DNA of 52,025 bases, from positions 1 to 52,025 of the forward strand of contig PXSZ01000070.1 in assembly GCA_003023105.1 (NCBI GenBank). Direction: 5' to 3'. A program made the translations under genes and the position numbers. Origin of the DNA: Bacteroidetes bacterium QH_10_64_37 (GTDB taxonomy: Bacteria > Bacteroidota > Rhodothermia > Rhodothermales > Salinibacteraceae). Shown piece by piece: positions 22,798 to 32,488 of the stretch; position 1 is the first letter of the stretch, and each line of letters begins with the position of its first letter. The notes beneath the pieces were generated by a model. It was not told the origin of the DNA, ran no database searches, and saw only the letters and a program-made list of their open reading frames with translations.

Positions 22798-23112
22798 CGC
22801 GCAGCCCTCTCCCACGCTGTGCCTCGTCGTTACCACCCCCGCAATACTTCGAGGCCTCTCTGCGTTCACTCCACTCGGCGGCTGCCTTTCCAGTCGCCCG
22901 GCCCAATTGTTACGCTCCTGCATCGTTGAGGGCCAAATGCGCAGGCCGGCGAGACAGGGGAACAGAGTGCGCGAAGGCATGGTTACTACGATAGATCGCG
23001 TGCTTCGCGTGCGGGGACGGGTCGGAGACGAAAAGGCGCACTCTCGGTCTTCGGCTGCTCCCCGCCGTGCAGGGCGCCGACGCGGCGCTTTTGATCGTTC
23101 AACCCATCAGGT
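22798..23112. other. Intergenic region upstream of clpC
   Basis: No gene is seen. The only structure noted is a hairpin near its 3' end (see the next entry). No CIRCE (TTAGCACTC-N9-GAGTGCTAA) or CtsR-type heptad repeat was found by eye, so heat-shock control, if present, uses another signal. Confidence 0.4.
23074..23092 (+). promoter_or_regulatory. GC hairpin with T-run just upstream of clpC
   Basis: GCGCCG (23074-23079), loop ACG, CGGCGC (23083-23088), then TTTT. It ends 20 bases before the clpC ATG. It has the shape of a small intrinsic terminator or attenuator, but six pairs and four Ts is weak, so it may instead be a leader hairpin or chance. Confidence 0.3.
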
Positions 23113-25746
23113 ATGGAAGGCAACTTTTCGAATCGTGTCCGGGACGTAATTTCGTACAGCCGCGAAGAGGCGGTCCGGCTCGGCCACGATTACATCGGCA
23201 CGGAGCATCTTTTGCTCGGCCTCATCCGCGAGGGGGAGGGCATTGCCGTCAAGATTCTCCGCAACCTCAACTGCGACCTCTTGGAGCTCAAAGAGGCCGT
23301 GGAGGACACCGTCCGCAGCACCGGCAGTTCCACCTCGGTTGGGAACATTCCCCTGACCAAACAGGCCGAGAAGGTGCTGAAAATCACCTACCTGGAAGCG
23401 AAGCTCTACAAGAGCGACGTCATTGGGACGGAGCACCTCTTGTTGAGCCTGCTTCGAGACGATGAAAACATTGCCGCGCAGATTCTCCAACAAGGATTTT
23501 CAGTAACGTACGACGCCGTGAGAAACGAATTAGACTCCATTATCAGTGGCAAAGCGTCCTCCTCCAGCGGCAGCAGCGGCTCCGGCGGCCGCCTTTCGTC
23601 CGGCTATGGGCAAGAGAGCGGCGAGTCGGAAAAGAGCCAAACGCCGGTCCTCGACAACTTCGGCCGGGACCTGACCGAGCTGGCGGAGAACGACGAGCTG
23701 GACCCCATCATCGGCCGCGAGAAGGAAATTAAGCGCGTGGCCCAGGTGCTGAGCCGGCGCAAGAAGAACAACCCGGTGCTCATCGGGGAGCCGGGCGTCG
23801 GGAAGACCGCCATCGCGGAGGGCCTGGCTGCGCGAATTGTGGAGCGCAAGGTCAGCCGCGTGCTCTACGACAAGCGCATCGTGACGCTGGATCTCGCCTC
23901 GCTGGTGGCCGGCACCAAATACCGCGGCCAGTTCGAGGAGCGGATGAAAGCGGTGATGAAGGAGCTGGAGAACAACGAGGACATCATCCTCTTCATCGAC
24001 GAGATTCATACAATCGTCGGGGCGGGTGGGGCCTCTGGCAGCCTCGATGCATCGAACATGTTTAAGCCCGCCCTCGCCCGCGGCGACCTCCAGTGCATCG
24101 GGGCCACCACGCTCGACGAGTATCGCCAGAACATCGAGAAGGATGGCGCGCTCGACCGCCGCTTCCAGAAGATCATCGTCGACCCGTCGACCCCGGAGGA
24201 GACGATCAACATCCTCTCCAACATCAAGTCCTACTACGAGGAACACCACAACGTCCGGTACTCCGAGGAAGCCGTCAACTTGGCCGTGCAGCTCAGCGAC
24301 CGGTACATCACCGATCGCTTTCTGCCGGACAAGGCCATCGACGTGATGGACGAGGCGGGGGCCCGCGTGCACCTGTCCAATATCAAGGTGCCCCCCGAAA
24401 TCCTGGAGCTCGAAGAGAAGATCGAGGACGTACAGGAGGAGAAGAATCAGGTCGTCAAGAGCCAGCGCTTCGAAGAGGCCGCCCGCCTCCGCGACAAGGA
24501 AAAGACGCTCCAGGAGGAGCTGGAGCAGGCCAAGAAAGACTGGCACGAGCAGGCCGAGACCGAGGTCCACGACGTAACGTCGGAGGAGATCGCCGAGGTC
24601 GTGGCCATGATGACCGGCATCCCGGTCGACAAGATCAGCGAGCCGGAACAGAAGAAGCTCCTCAAAATGGAGGACTCGCTCAAGGAGCGCGTTGTCGGCC
24701 AGGACGAGGCCATCGAGAAGCTCTCGAAGGCCATCCGCCGCACTCGGGCCGGCCTGAAGGACCCCGAGAAACCGATTGGATCCTTCATCTTCCTCGGCCC
24801 CACGGGCGTGGGCAAGACGGAGCTCGCAAAGGTCTTGACGGAGTACCTCTTCGAGTCGCAGGAGTCGCTCATCCGCATCGACATGAGCGAATACATGGAG
24901 AAATTCTCCGTGAGCCGGCTCGTGGGGGCCCCGCCGGGATACGTGGGCCACGAAGAGGGGGGCCAGCTGACCGAGAAGGTGCGCCGCAAGCCGTACTCGG
25001 TGGTGCTGCTCGACGAGATCGAGAAGGCGCACCCGGACGTCTTCAACATCCTGCTCCAGGTGCTGGACGACGGCATCCTGACCGACGGCATGGGCCGCCG
25101 GGTGGACTTCCGCAATACGATCCTCATCATGACCTCCAACATCGGCACGCAGGACATCAAGTCCTTCGGCCAGGGCATTGGATTCGACCAGACGGAGGGC
25201 AGTGACGAAATGGACTACACGTCCATGAAGTCGACCGTCGAGGATGCGCTCAAGAACGTCTTCAATCCGGAGTTTCTGAACCGGATCGACGACGTGATTG
25301 TGTTCAATCCGCTCGACAAGGACAACATCTTCGACATCATCGACATCATGTCGGAGGACCTCTTCGAGCGGGCCGAGGAGCTCGGACTGGAGCTCGAGTT
25401 CGACGAGGCCGCCAAGGAGTTCCTGACGGACAAGGGCTTCGACCAGAAGTACGGCGCCCGGCCGCTCCGCCGCGCCCTGCAGAAGTACGTGGAGGATCCA
25501 ATGGCCGAGGACATCCTCCACGACGAGATCACGGAGGGCGACACGGTGATCATTACCCACGACGGGGAGTCCGAGGAGCTCTCCTTCGAGGTGCAGAAGG
25601 GCGAGGCGCCTACCGAGGAGCCGACAACCGAGACGAACGGCTCCCCGAACGGCGAGCCCGAGGTCTCTCCCGAGGAGGTGGCAGGCGGGACCTCGACCGA
25701 TGAGAATGGTTCTGAGGGAGCCTCCGCTACGGCCGAGGGAGACTAA
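23113..25746 (+). CDS. clpC: ATP-dependent Clp protease ATP-binding subunit ClpC
   Basis: 877 residues. Two Clp_N repeats (about 3-70 and 78-145, each with GTEHLLL), first AAA+ module with Walker [14 protein letters not shown] (~225) and Walker [11 protein letters not shown], a UVR-containing middle region (~435-475, [20 protein letters not shown]), second AAA+ with Walker [13 protein letters not shown] (~561) and Walker [14 protein letters not shown], and a ClpB_D2 end. The UVR motif and short M-domain identify ClpC rather than ClpA or ClpB. It unfolds substrates for ClpP. The final ~55 residues are a Glu/Thr/Gly-rich acidic tail absent from most ClpC proteins. A terminator follows directly. 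Confidence 0.96.
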   Translation: MEGNFSNRVRDVISYSREEAVRLGHDYIGTEHLLLGLIREGEGIAVKILRNLNCDLLELKEAVEDTVRSTGSSTSVGNIPLTKQAEKVLKITYLEAKLYKSDVIGTEHLLLSLLRDDENIAAQILQQGFSVTYDAVRNELDSIISGKASSSSGSSGSGGRLSSGYGQESGESEKSQTPVLDNFGRDLTELAENDELDPIIGREKEIKRVAQVLSRRKKNNPVLIGEPGVGKTAIAEGLAARIVERKVSRVLYDKRIVTLDLASLVAGTKYRGQFEERMKAVMKELENNEDIILFIDEIHTIVGAGGASGSLDASNMFKPALARGDLQCIGATTLDEYRQNIEKDGALDRRFQKIIVDPSTPEETINILSNIKSYYEEHHNVRYSEEAVNLAVQLSDRYITDRFLPDKAIDVMDEAGARVHLSNIKVPPEILELEEKIEDVQEEKNQVVKSQRFEEAARLRDKEKTLQEELEQAKKDWHEQAETEVHDVTSEEIAEVVAMMTGIPVDKISEPEQKKLLKMEDSLKERVVGQDEAIEKLSKAIRRTRAGLKDPEKPIGSFIFLGPTGVGKTELAKVLTEYLFESQESLIRIDMSEYMEKFSVSRLVGAPPGYVGHEEGGQLTEKVRRKPYSVVLLDEIEKAHPDVFNILLQVLDDGILTDGMGRRVDFRNTILIMTSNIGTQDIKSFGQGIGFDQTEGSDEMDYTSMKSTVEDALKNVFNPEFLNRIDDVIVFNPLDKDNIFDIIDIMSEDLFERAEELGLELEFDEAAKEFLTDKGFDQKYGARPLRRALQKYVEDPMAEDILHDEITEGDTVIITHDGESEELSFEVQKGEAPTEEPTTETNGSPNGEPEVSPEEVAGGTSTDENGSEGASATAEGD

Positions 25747-25769
25747 CCCCACCGCCTCCGTTCCGTTTT

Positions 25770-25808
25770 CCCCTTCGCTCGGCGTGGCCGGGCGGAGGGG
25801 TTTTTGTT
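25770..25808 (+). terminator. Intrinsic terminator of clpC
   Basis: CCCCTTCGCTCGGC (from 25770) pairs with GCCGGGCGGAGGGG (to 25800), a long GC-rich stem with two internal mismatches and a GTG-containing loop, followed by TTTTT. It starts 24 bases after the clpC stop. Confidence 0.85.
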
Positions 25809-25865
25809 TGGGTCGGAAAAAACCGTGACGGGAAACTTCACAGCCCGACGCGCTGCGGCGCGTCA

Positions 25866-26552
25866 CTATTCGTCCGCAGGCGTGAGCCGAACGGTGTGCA
25901 TACGCTCTCCAGCCGCCCCCTCCTCCACCGTCACGGAGACGGGCCGGCGAAATGGAGGGCCGTCGGTCACGAACGTGTGGAAGGCGCCGTGCTCGCCGCA
26001 GGGATCAACCTCGTCGGGCAGGTCGTCGAGAAAGGCCTTGTCGTAGGCGCGCCCGGCGAACGAGGCATCGAGCTGTGTCGTGTCCACGGCGGTGACCACC
26101 GCGCGGTAGCCGCGCTCCAGAAACCGGTGGGCCAGCCACGTCGTGTCGCGCTGCCAGAGCGGAAAGAGCGCCGTTGCGCCGAGGGCCTCGATCCCTTCCT
26201 GTCGGTAGTCGCGCACGTCGCCGAGGAAGAGGTCACCCGTCACGACGGTCGAAAACCCGTCCTCCAGCAACGGCGTCAGGGCGGCCTCAAGCCGGGCCTC
26301 GTACACGTCGTTGGGAGGCATGGGGGGCACCCGCATCACGTGGATCGGCAGATCGAGCGCATCGGCCTGCTGCTCGATGAGTTGCAGGGGCGTGCCGTGC
26401 ATCGTGACGCGCTCCGTGTCCTCCACGACGGTCGTGAGCAGCGCTCCAATCCGCCGGGGCGACTGGCTGTGGAGCACGTCGAGGGCGAGGGTGGCATCCT
26501 TGCCCCCGCTCCACAGGAGCACGAAGCCGTCTTGGGAGATTGGGGCGGGCAT
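25866..26552 (-). CDS. Dph6-like PP-loop ATPase (diphthine-ammonia ligase family)
   Basis: 228 residues. The N-terminal PP-loop is LLWSGGKDATLALDVL (~12-27); further family marks are VVTGDLFLGDVRDYRQE (~115) with the alpha-hydrolase GD(L/I)......R pattern, GATALFPLW (~140) and a C-terminal CGEHGAFHTFVTDGPPF (~195), the GE.GE(F/Y)HT..(Y/T).GP.F motif of the MJ0570/Dph6 group. Bacteria lack diphthamide, so the bacterial substrate is unknown; adenylation of a carboxylate with ammonia or amine transfer is the family reaction. ATG at 26552 starts just before the PP-loop domain. Confidence 0.85.
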   Translation of the reverse strand: MPAPISQDGFVLLWSGGKDATLALDVLHSQSPRRIGALLTTVVEDTERVTMHGTPLQLIEQQADALDLPIHVMRVPPMPPNDVYEARLEAALTPLLEDGFSTVVTGDLFLGDVRDYRQEGIEALGATALFPLWQRDTTWLAHRFLERGYRAVVTAVDTTQLDASFAGRAYDKAFLDDLPDEVDPCGEHGAFHTFVTDGPPFRRPVSVTVEEGAAGERMHTVRLTPADE

Positions 26553-26630
26553 GGGGAAGCGGAGCGCAGGGAAACAGGTCAACTCTGGGAATCGGCCCTT
26601 TGGGTACGGGCCATCGTCCGGGGCGACGGC

Positions 26631-26663
26631 AGTCTGCGGACGGCGGACCGTCGTCTTTCGCAC
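26631..26663. repeat. Dispersed GACGGCGGACCGTCGTC palindrome, copy 3
   Basis: GACGGCGGACCGTCGTC at about 26639-26655, flanked by CTGCG on one side and TTTCGCACAGACG on the other. The minus-strand reading resembles the copy at 9564 both in core and in the neighbouring GTGCGA. It sits ~80 bases upstream of the Dph6-like gene. Confidence 0.45.
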
Positions 26664-26769
26664 AGACGCGACGGTCTAGGGCCTGCTCTCGAAAGCATTC
26701 GGAAAAAGTCATCCCATGTGGCCGATGGCGGTCGGCGGTCGCCGCATGAGACTGGATGCTACCGGGAAA

Positions 26770-27687
26770 CTACGACAAGACCTCCCTGGATTTGTTTTCA
26801 TCGACGAGCGACCGGCCAAAGGACTTCACCGTACAGACGGAACAGGGGGCCTGGCGAATGACCGCCTCCGCCACACTGCCCGTGAGCATCCGCTCCAGGC
26901 CCGTCCGGCCGTGCGTGGCAATTGTGATGAAGGCGGCCCCGGTCTCCTCCGCAACAGTGAGGACTTGGTCCGCCGGAGGGCCGGATCGTACCGCAATCGA
27001 GACGTCGATCCCCGCCGCCCGCATCGACTCCACGTCCTCCGCGAGAGCCTTCTCGGCCCGCTCCGCCAGCGTGCCGGGGTCCGGAAGCGACGCGTATCCA
27101 CCGTACGCGTCGGGCACCTTCCTCCCCTCTACGACGTGAAGGATCGTCACGTCCATGCCGTAGACCGGGGCAATCTCGCGAGCGTGGGCCAGCAGGCGCG
27201 GTCGGTGCTCGGAAAAGTCCACCGGCACCAGCATGGTTCCGTCCCCCATGACTTCGGGCGCCACGGCGCCGCGCCCTGCGGTGACAACGGGACACGAGGC
27301 GTTCCGCACCACCTCTTCGGCAACGCTCCCCAACAGGAGCCGGCGCACGCCCCGCTTGCCGTGCGTGCCCATCACCACGAGGTCCACGTCGTGCTCCACG
27401 CCGTAGGTGAGGATTCCCCGAGCCGCCGAGGAGTACGCGACGATCCGCTCCCGCACGCGGGAGTCGGCGAGCGGCGATGGCGCTTCCTCCCGCCTGTCGT
27501 GCAGGTCCGCCAAGAGATCGGCCTCGCTGATCTCGACCCCGTCGGTACGCTTCACGTCCCGCTTCTCCACGTGAATCACGTGAAGGATCGCGTCGAAGTG
27601 GTCGGCCAGGTGCAGGGCGTGGCGACGGGCGCGCTCGGCACACTCGGACCCGTCGGTGGGAAAGAGAATGCGGTCGACGTGGATCAT
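26770..27687 (-). CDS. Tandem universal stress protein
   Basis: 305 residues with two Usp domains, about 1-148 and 154-300. Each ends in the nucleotide-binding signature G-x2-G-x9-G-S: GTHGKRGVRRLLLGSVAEEV in the first and ATHGRTGLERMLTGSVAEAV in the second. Beginnings DRILFPTDGSECAERA and TMLVPVDFSEHRP are typical. Both sites look able to bind ATP. Probably a soluble stress-response protein; double-domain Usps are common in halophiles. ATG at 27687 sits four residues before the first strand. Confidence 0.92.
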   Translation of the reverse strand: MIHVDRILFPTDGSECAERARRHALHLADHFDAILHVIHVEKRDVKRTDGVEISEADLLADLHDRREEAPSPLADSRVRERIVAYSSAARGILTYGVEHDVDLVVMGTHGKRGVRRLLLGSVAEEVVRNASCPVVTAGRGAVAPEVMGDGTMLVPVDFSEHRPRLLAHAREIAPVYGMDVTILHVVEGRKVPDAYGGYASLPDPGTLAERAEKALAEDVESMRAAGIDVSIAVRSGPPADQVLTVAEETGAAFITIATHGRTGLERMLTGSVAEAVIRQAPCSVCTVKSFGRSLVDENKSREVLS

Positions 27688-27857
27688 GGGGGAACGGGGG
27701 CGGGATGAACGCAGACGGACGCGGAACTCATACCATCTGCGGTGAATCGATGTGCGGGATTGCCGCATCGAAGACGTCAGGAAACCATCTATTCAGACCG
27801 ATTAGGTCGATGTAGGTGCGAAGACGTGGTTGTGAAAGGATCCGATTGGATCCGAGA

Positions 27858-29687
27858 TCAGGACGAGGCGGCAGGCGACCCGTTGCCCCGAGCAAGGGCC
27901 TCGGCAGTGGTCCGGTCGGCGAGGGATTCCGCCTCCTCGATTAGCGCCTCGATGTGCGAGAGCCCGTTCTGCCAGAAGTTCTCGTCCTCCAGGTCCACGC
28001 CCATCCGCGCCACCAGCGTGTGAGGCCAGTCAGACCCGCCCGCCCGCAACAGATCGAGGTACCGGTCGGCAAAACCGCCGTCGCTCTCTTCATACCGGGC
28101 GTACAGGGCCAGGACGAGCAGCTCGCCAAAGGCGTAGGCGTACACGTAGCCCGGCGCGTGGAGGAAGTGGGGGACGTAGCTCCACCAGTACCGGTAGTGG
28201 TCGCCGAGGGTCACGCTGCCCTCGAACATGGCCCGCTGCGTTGCCATCCAGTGCTCGGCGAAGCGATCGGGCTGCAGCTCACCGTTCTCGCGCCGATCCG
28301 TGTGGATCCGATCTTCGAAGCGGCTCATGGCCACCTGCCGGAAAACCGTAGCGAGGGTGTCGTCGATCTTGGCAACGAGGAGGGCGAGCCGGTTGGCGGG
28401 GTCCTCTTCTTCGCGTCGCATGAGGCGCTGGAAGACGAGCATTTCGCCGAAGACCGACGCCATCTCGGCCGTGGTGAGAGGGGTGCCGTGGTGAAAGAGG
28501 TTCTGCTCGCGGGCGAGGAACTGGTGCACGCCGTGGCCCAGCTCATGGGCGAGGGTCTGCACGTCGCGGGCTTTGCCCGTGTAATTGACGAGGACGTAGG
28601 GGTGGGCGCTCGGCACCGTGCGGTGGCTGAAGGCTCCGCTCCGCTTGCCGGGCACCAGGGCGGCGTCGATCCAGTCGTCCTCGAAAAAACGACCGGCGGC
28701 CTGCGCCATCTCCGGGTGAAAATTCGCGTAGGCGTCCAGCACCAGGGACCGGGCCTCGCCCCACTCGTAGGTCGTGTCGGCCTCGCGAATCGGCGCGTAT
28801 CGGTCGTAGTCGTACAGCTCGTCGACGCCCAGGAGCCGCTTCTTGAGACGATAGAAGCGCGCCACGAGATCGTAGCGGCCCGTCACGGCGTCGATCAGCG
28901 TGTCGACCGTCTCGTCGTCGACCTCGTTGGCAAGGTTGCGCTGCTCAAGCCAGTGGTCGTAGTCGCGCAGGCGGTCGGTGGAGGCCTTGTCCGCAAGGAG
29001 CGTGTTGAAGACGAACGTGAGGGGCCGGAGGTGGTCTTTCAGCCCCTCGGTAAACGAGAGAGCCGCCTCCCGCCGGAGCGTGCGATTCGGTTCGTAGAGC
29101 GTTGACAGAATTTCCTCCTGCGTGAGCGACTCGCCGTCGAGCTCGAACCGGGCGGCGCCGAGGGTCTCGTCGAAGAAGCGGGTCCAGGCATTCTTGCCGG
29201 TGATGGTTTTCTCGGAGAGCACCTTCTCCTCCGCCTCGCTCAGCACGTGATCCTTCCGCAGATACTCGGTCTCCAGGTAGTGCCGGTAGTTCGCGAGGGC
29301 GTCGTGCGACAGGAGCGTCTCGACCCGCTCCTCGGAAAGAGCCACCCACTCGGTCTCCACGAACACGAGCCGCTGCTGAATGCGGTCGACCGTCTCCTGC
29401 ACCCACTGGCGGAGCGCCCCTCGCTCCGCGTCATTCGTGTCGGCCGTCCAGTGCAAATAGGCGTAGGCCTGCGCCCGCCCCAGGCGGTCCTGAATGGAGT
29501 CGAGCGTGTCGAGGGCCTCGGCCAGCGCTTCCGCCCCGAGCTCCCCAACGCGACCTCGATACCGGTCAGCGAAGGCCTCCGCGTCGGCGTCGACCTCCGC
29601 CAGATCTTCTTTTAGCGCCTCGGGGTTGTCGTGCAAATCGTCGAGGGACCAGCGGATGTCGTCGGCCCCGGTGTCCGGCGTTGCCAT
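27858..29687 (-). CDS. pepF: Oligoendopeptidase F (M3 metallopeptidase)
   Basis: 609 residues. An M3_N helical domain (about 110-190) is followed by the catalytic domain (about 200-590) with the zinc motif LAHELGHGVHQFLA, giving HExxH at ~390, and the third ligand Glu in TAEMASVFGEMLVF ~24-27 residues later. Family features VDDETVDTLIDAVTGRYDL and YWWSYVPHFLHAPGYVYAYA near the end agree with PepF. It is a cytoplasmic peptidase cutting oligopeptides of 7-17 residues. ATG at 29687 chosen; the upstream frame adds ~39 residues unlike the family. Confidence 0.93.
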   Translation of the reverse strand: MATPDTGADDIRWSLDDLHDNPEALKEDLAEVDADAEAFADRYRGRVGELGAEALAEALDTLDSIQDRLGRAQAYAYLHWTADTNDAERGALRQWVQETVDRIQQRLVFVETEWVALSEERVETLLSHDALANYRHYLETEYLRKDHVLSEAEEKVLSEKTITGKNAWTRFFDETLGAARFELDGESLTQEEILSTLYEPNRTLRREAALSFTEGLKDHLRPLTFVFNTLLADKASTDRLRDYDHWLEQRNLANEVDDETVDTLIDAVTGRYDLVARFYRLKKRLLGVDELYDYDRYAPIREADTTYEWGEARSLVLDAYANFHPEMAQAAGRFFEDDWIDAALVPGKRSGAFSHRTVPSAHPYVLVNYTGKARDVQTLAHELGHGVHQFLAREQNLFHHGTPLTTAEMASVFGEMLVFQRLMRREEEDPANRLALLVAKIDDTLATVFRQVAMSRFEDRIHTDRRENGELQPDRFAEHWMATQRAMFEGSVTLGDHYRYWWSYVPHFLHAPGYVYAYAFGELLVLALYARYEESDGGFADRYLDLLRAGGSDWPHTLVARMGVDLEDENFWQNGLSHIEALIEEAESLADRTTAEALARGNGSPAASS

Positions 29688-29876
29688 TTCGTGTAGAGCG
29701 GTTTCGTGAAACAGTTGATGTGCACGGTGAAGAGGCGTCGCGCGGCCCCGGTCGACCGCAGCATCAAGGCATCCACCCGATATTGACCGATTGTTCACCC
29801 CCACCCTGTATCACGGTCTCCGCCTCGCAGTACGGAGAAACAGCAGTATTTCATCCCCTGAAGTTCCCCAATCCCG

Positions 29877-30236
29877 ATGTCCGCCGATCCCTTCCGCTCC
29901 CTCGCCAGCGACGCCGACTGGACCGACGCCCGTGCGCGCTCCGAGGAACAGCCGGTCCTTCTGTTCAAACACAGCGCGGCGTGCTCCGTGAGCGGCATCG
30001 CCGACCGGGAGATGCAACAGTTGGCCGAGGACGAGGACCTGCTCGTCTACAAGCTCGTGGTTCAGGAGAGCCGGGCGTTGTCCGACGAGATTGCCGACGC
30101 GCTCGGCGTGCGCCACGAGACGCCCCAGGCCATCGTCCTCGACAAGCGGGACCCGGTCTTCGACACGTCCCACTTCAACGTCACCGCCGACACGCTGCGC
30201 GAGGCCGTCCACTCCGCAACCCGTTCTATCGAATAA
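29877..30236 (+). CDS. ytxJ: YtxJ-type bacilliredoxin
   Basis: 119 residues with a thioredoxin-like fold: VLLFKHSAACSVSGIADREM is the signature of YtxJ, carrying a single reactive Cys in the position of the usual CxxC. LVVQESRALSDEIADALGV and HETPQAIVLDK follow the family order. YtxJ proteins remove bacillithiol from mixed disulfides, suggesting this organism makes bacillithiol. The stop is 14 bases before the TlpA-like gene, so the two probably form a redox operon. Confidence 0.88.
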   Translation: MSADPFRSLASDADWTDARARSEEQPVLLFKHSAACSVSGIADREMQQLAEDEDLLVYKLVVQESRALSDEIADALGVRHETPQAIVLDKRDPVFDTSHFNVTADTLREAVHSATRSIE

Positions 30237-30250
30237 CCCCGTTCCCGGCC

Positions 30251-30835
<585 letters not shown>

Positions 30836-30846
30836 CCGCTGGGCGG

Positions 30847-31227
30847 CTATTCGTCGTCTTCCTCTTCTTTCTCTTCGCGCTCCCGCTCCATCAGGTAGTC
30901 TTCCAGGCTCCCCACGACGACGCGGGTCTCTTCATCGACTTCGACGTCCTCCACGTCGCCTGCCCGAATCAGCTTCTTGATTTTCTTCCGGTCGATTTGC
31001 TTGAGAATCCGTCGCGCTTCCGTCCGGCTCACGACGTCGTCCCGGTAATCGGCGGCAAAGTCTTCGAGAAAATCAAGCGTCTCGTCCGTAAGATCGATCA
31101 TGCGGGTCTCCTCGTTCGAGTCGGAGAGGGACCAGTAGAGATCCGCGTCGATCAAGTGTCGGTCGGTCCAGCGAACGAGGGTTTGCCTCGAAATCTGGAG
31201 GTGCTCCGAAAGCTCGTCCAGCGGCAT
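30847..31227 (-). CDS. Small MerR-like helix-turn-helix protein
   Basis: 126 residues. Residues 1-25 (MPLDELSEHLQISRQTLVRW) look like the helix-turn-helix of MerR/excisionase-type proteins. The middle contains a second small helical unit (VVSRTEARRILKQIDRKKIK then RAGDVEDVEV, resembling another HTH with a wing-like turn). The last ~15 residues are almost entirely Glu, Asp and Lys. A GTG at 31266 in the same frame could add 13 residues. It is divergent from the unknown gene at 31389, so it might control that gene. Confidence 0.6.
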   Translation of the reverse strand: MPLDELSEHLQISRQTLVRWTDRHLIDADLYWSLSDSNEETRMIDLTDETLDFLEDFAADYRDDVVSRTEARRILKQIDRKKIKKLIRAGDVEDVEVDEETRVVVGSLEDYLMEREREEKEEEDDE

Positions 31228-31284
31228 CGTCTTCGGCTGCCGTGAAGTGGTGGGTCGATCAGGCACAATGGAAATCCGGAGAGA

Positions 31285-31312
31285 TTGAAAAAGTGTTGAG
31301 CTACTTTATCAT
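31285..31312 (+). promoter_or_regulatory. Candidate promoter for the unknown gene at 31389
   Basis: TTGAAA (31285-31290), a 16-base spacer and TATCAT (31307-31312) resemble a primary-sigma promoter in an AT-richer patch. It lies about 75 bases upstream of the start at 31389. Confidence 0.4.
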
Positions 31313-31388
31313 GAAAATGGCCCGCTTTTGTTCCCTCTCTTTCGCTCGGGCCTCGTCGCCGTTTCTTTCGTTTTGCGTTCCGCCTCCC

Positions 31389-32045
31389 ATGCCTCCTCCC
31401 CGCTCCAAAGAGGACTGGAAAGCCCGCATCGAGCCCCATCTGTCGACTTCGCTCCGCGACGTGAGCGACGCCATCACCCGCATCGACCCGATGCAGACGT
31501 GGCTGCACGACGCCTCGATGGAGGCGGCCGAGGGGCTGGGAAACGTGTCGGGAATGCAGGGCGAGATGCAGGGCTACATGCGGATGATGAATGCCCTCGA
31601 AGACCGCTTTCCCGAGCTCCTCGCTGCGGTGGATGAGCTCACAGGCGGCTGCGGAACGGTGGATCTGCACTGGCGGCCCATGAACCCCAACTTCAGTCGG
31701 GTGCAGGTGACGGCCGACCGCGACTTTACGGTGGAGCTGTTCGTGCGGCTGAGCGAGCCGACCCCCAAGGCGGCCCGGTCGGCAATCGACACGGTGATGG
31801 ACGCCCTGCCCGAGGGTGCCCCCTTCCCCAATCGCCCCAACACCGTGACCGGCCTCGTGGTTCACGCTGGCTCGTGCCTCGGCGTCCGGATCCGCGAGCA
31901 CCTGGCCGAGGAGGGGCCGGGCCGCGGCCGCACCGTGACCCTTCTGCCAGACGACCGGGACCCCATCGAGAATCTCTCTTTCGAGGAGGCTGCGCGCCAC
32001 CTCTGTCAACTGCTCGCCCCCTCCGACTCCTCGTCGGCGGTCTGA
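31389..32045 (+). CDS. Conserved-looking protein of unknown function, overlapping its convergent neighbour
   Basis: 218 residues, soluble. An N-terminal helical part (about 1-85, with an unusual Met-rich stretch GMQGEMQGYMRMMNALEDRF) is followed by an alpha/beta part (GGCGTVDLHWRPMNPNFS; DFTVELFVRLSEPTPKAA; TGLVVHAGSCLGVRIREHL). Four Cys residues occur, none in an obvious metal motif. I recognise no family. The last 40 bases overlap the end of the gene on the opposite strand. Divergent from the MerR-like gene. Confidence 0.6.
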   Translation: MPPPRSKEDWKARIEPHLSTSLRDVSDAITRIDPMQTWLHDASMEAAEGLGNVSGMQGEMQGYMRMMNALEDRFPELLAAVDELTGGCGTVDLHWRPMNPNFSRVQVTADRDFTVELFVRLSEPTPKAARSAIDTVMDALPEGAPFPNRPNTVTGLVVHAGSCLGVRIREHLAEEGPGRGRTVTLLPDDRDPIENLSFEEAARHLCQLLAPSDSSSAV

Positions 32046-32488
32046 TCGAGCGCGGTCTCTGACGCTGCCGACAGCGGCTCGACCTCTCCGATGCCGCGGA
32101 CCGCCCATCCCTCCTCCCCCTCTCCGTGAGCAAACCACAGACGGGCGCCCGGCTGGAGGAACTCGCTCAGAAACCGGACGAAGGACTCGGGGTCGACGTT
32201 GGCAGGCACCTCGTCGCTGACCAGTTGAAGCGCGTCGTCGCGGACCCGGAAGTAGCCGAGCGCGAATGGGAGGGGCCCCTCGGTCTCCGTGCTGAGCGCC
32301 TCCCGGTACACCCGACTTTCTTCCCGGAGCGACTGCACGAGTTCGACGGTGAGCCAGTCCTTCTCGCGCCCCGCGATGAGGCGGTGATGACGCCGCTCGA
32401 ACAGTTTGTGCACGAGGTCTTCGAGCGCGTCGCGCCGCTCGGGACGGACGGTCGCGTTCTCGACGCGACAGCGATAGCGGTCAGGCAT
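32006..32488 (-). CDS. Acidic protein of unknown function, convergently overlapping
   Basis: 160 residues. The core (about 5-125) mixes helices (RRDALEDLVHKLFERRHHRL; LTVELVQSLREESRVYREAL) with strands (ALGYFRVRDDALQLVSDE; GARLWFAHGEGEEGWAV) and ends in an acidic Ser/Glu tail. No family recognised. ATG at 32488. The stop lies inside the coding region of the gene at 31389, a 40-base tail-to-tail overlap, so the two messages are antisense over that stretch. Confidence 0.6.
   Translation of the reverse strand: MPDRYRCRVENATVRPERRDALEDLVHKLFERRHHRLIAGREKDWLTVELVQSLREESRVYREALSTETEGPLPFALGYFRVRDDALQLVSDEVPANVDPESFVRFLSEFLQPGARLWFAHGEGEEGWAVRGIGEVEPLSAASETALDQTADEESEGASS

Noticed and set aside
22798..23112. 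CIRCE or CtsR control sites before clpC
   Set aside because: No TTAGCACTC/GAGTGCTAA pair or direct heptads were found by eye on either strand.
23530..25866. Long minus-strand frame opposite clpC
   Set aside because: Antisense shadow of ClpC; composition dominated by Leu/His/Arg repeats typical of reversed GC-rich codons.
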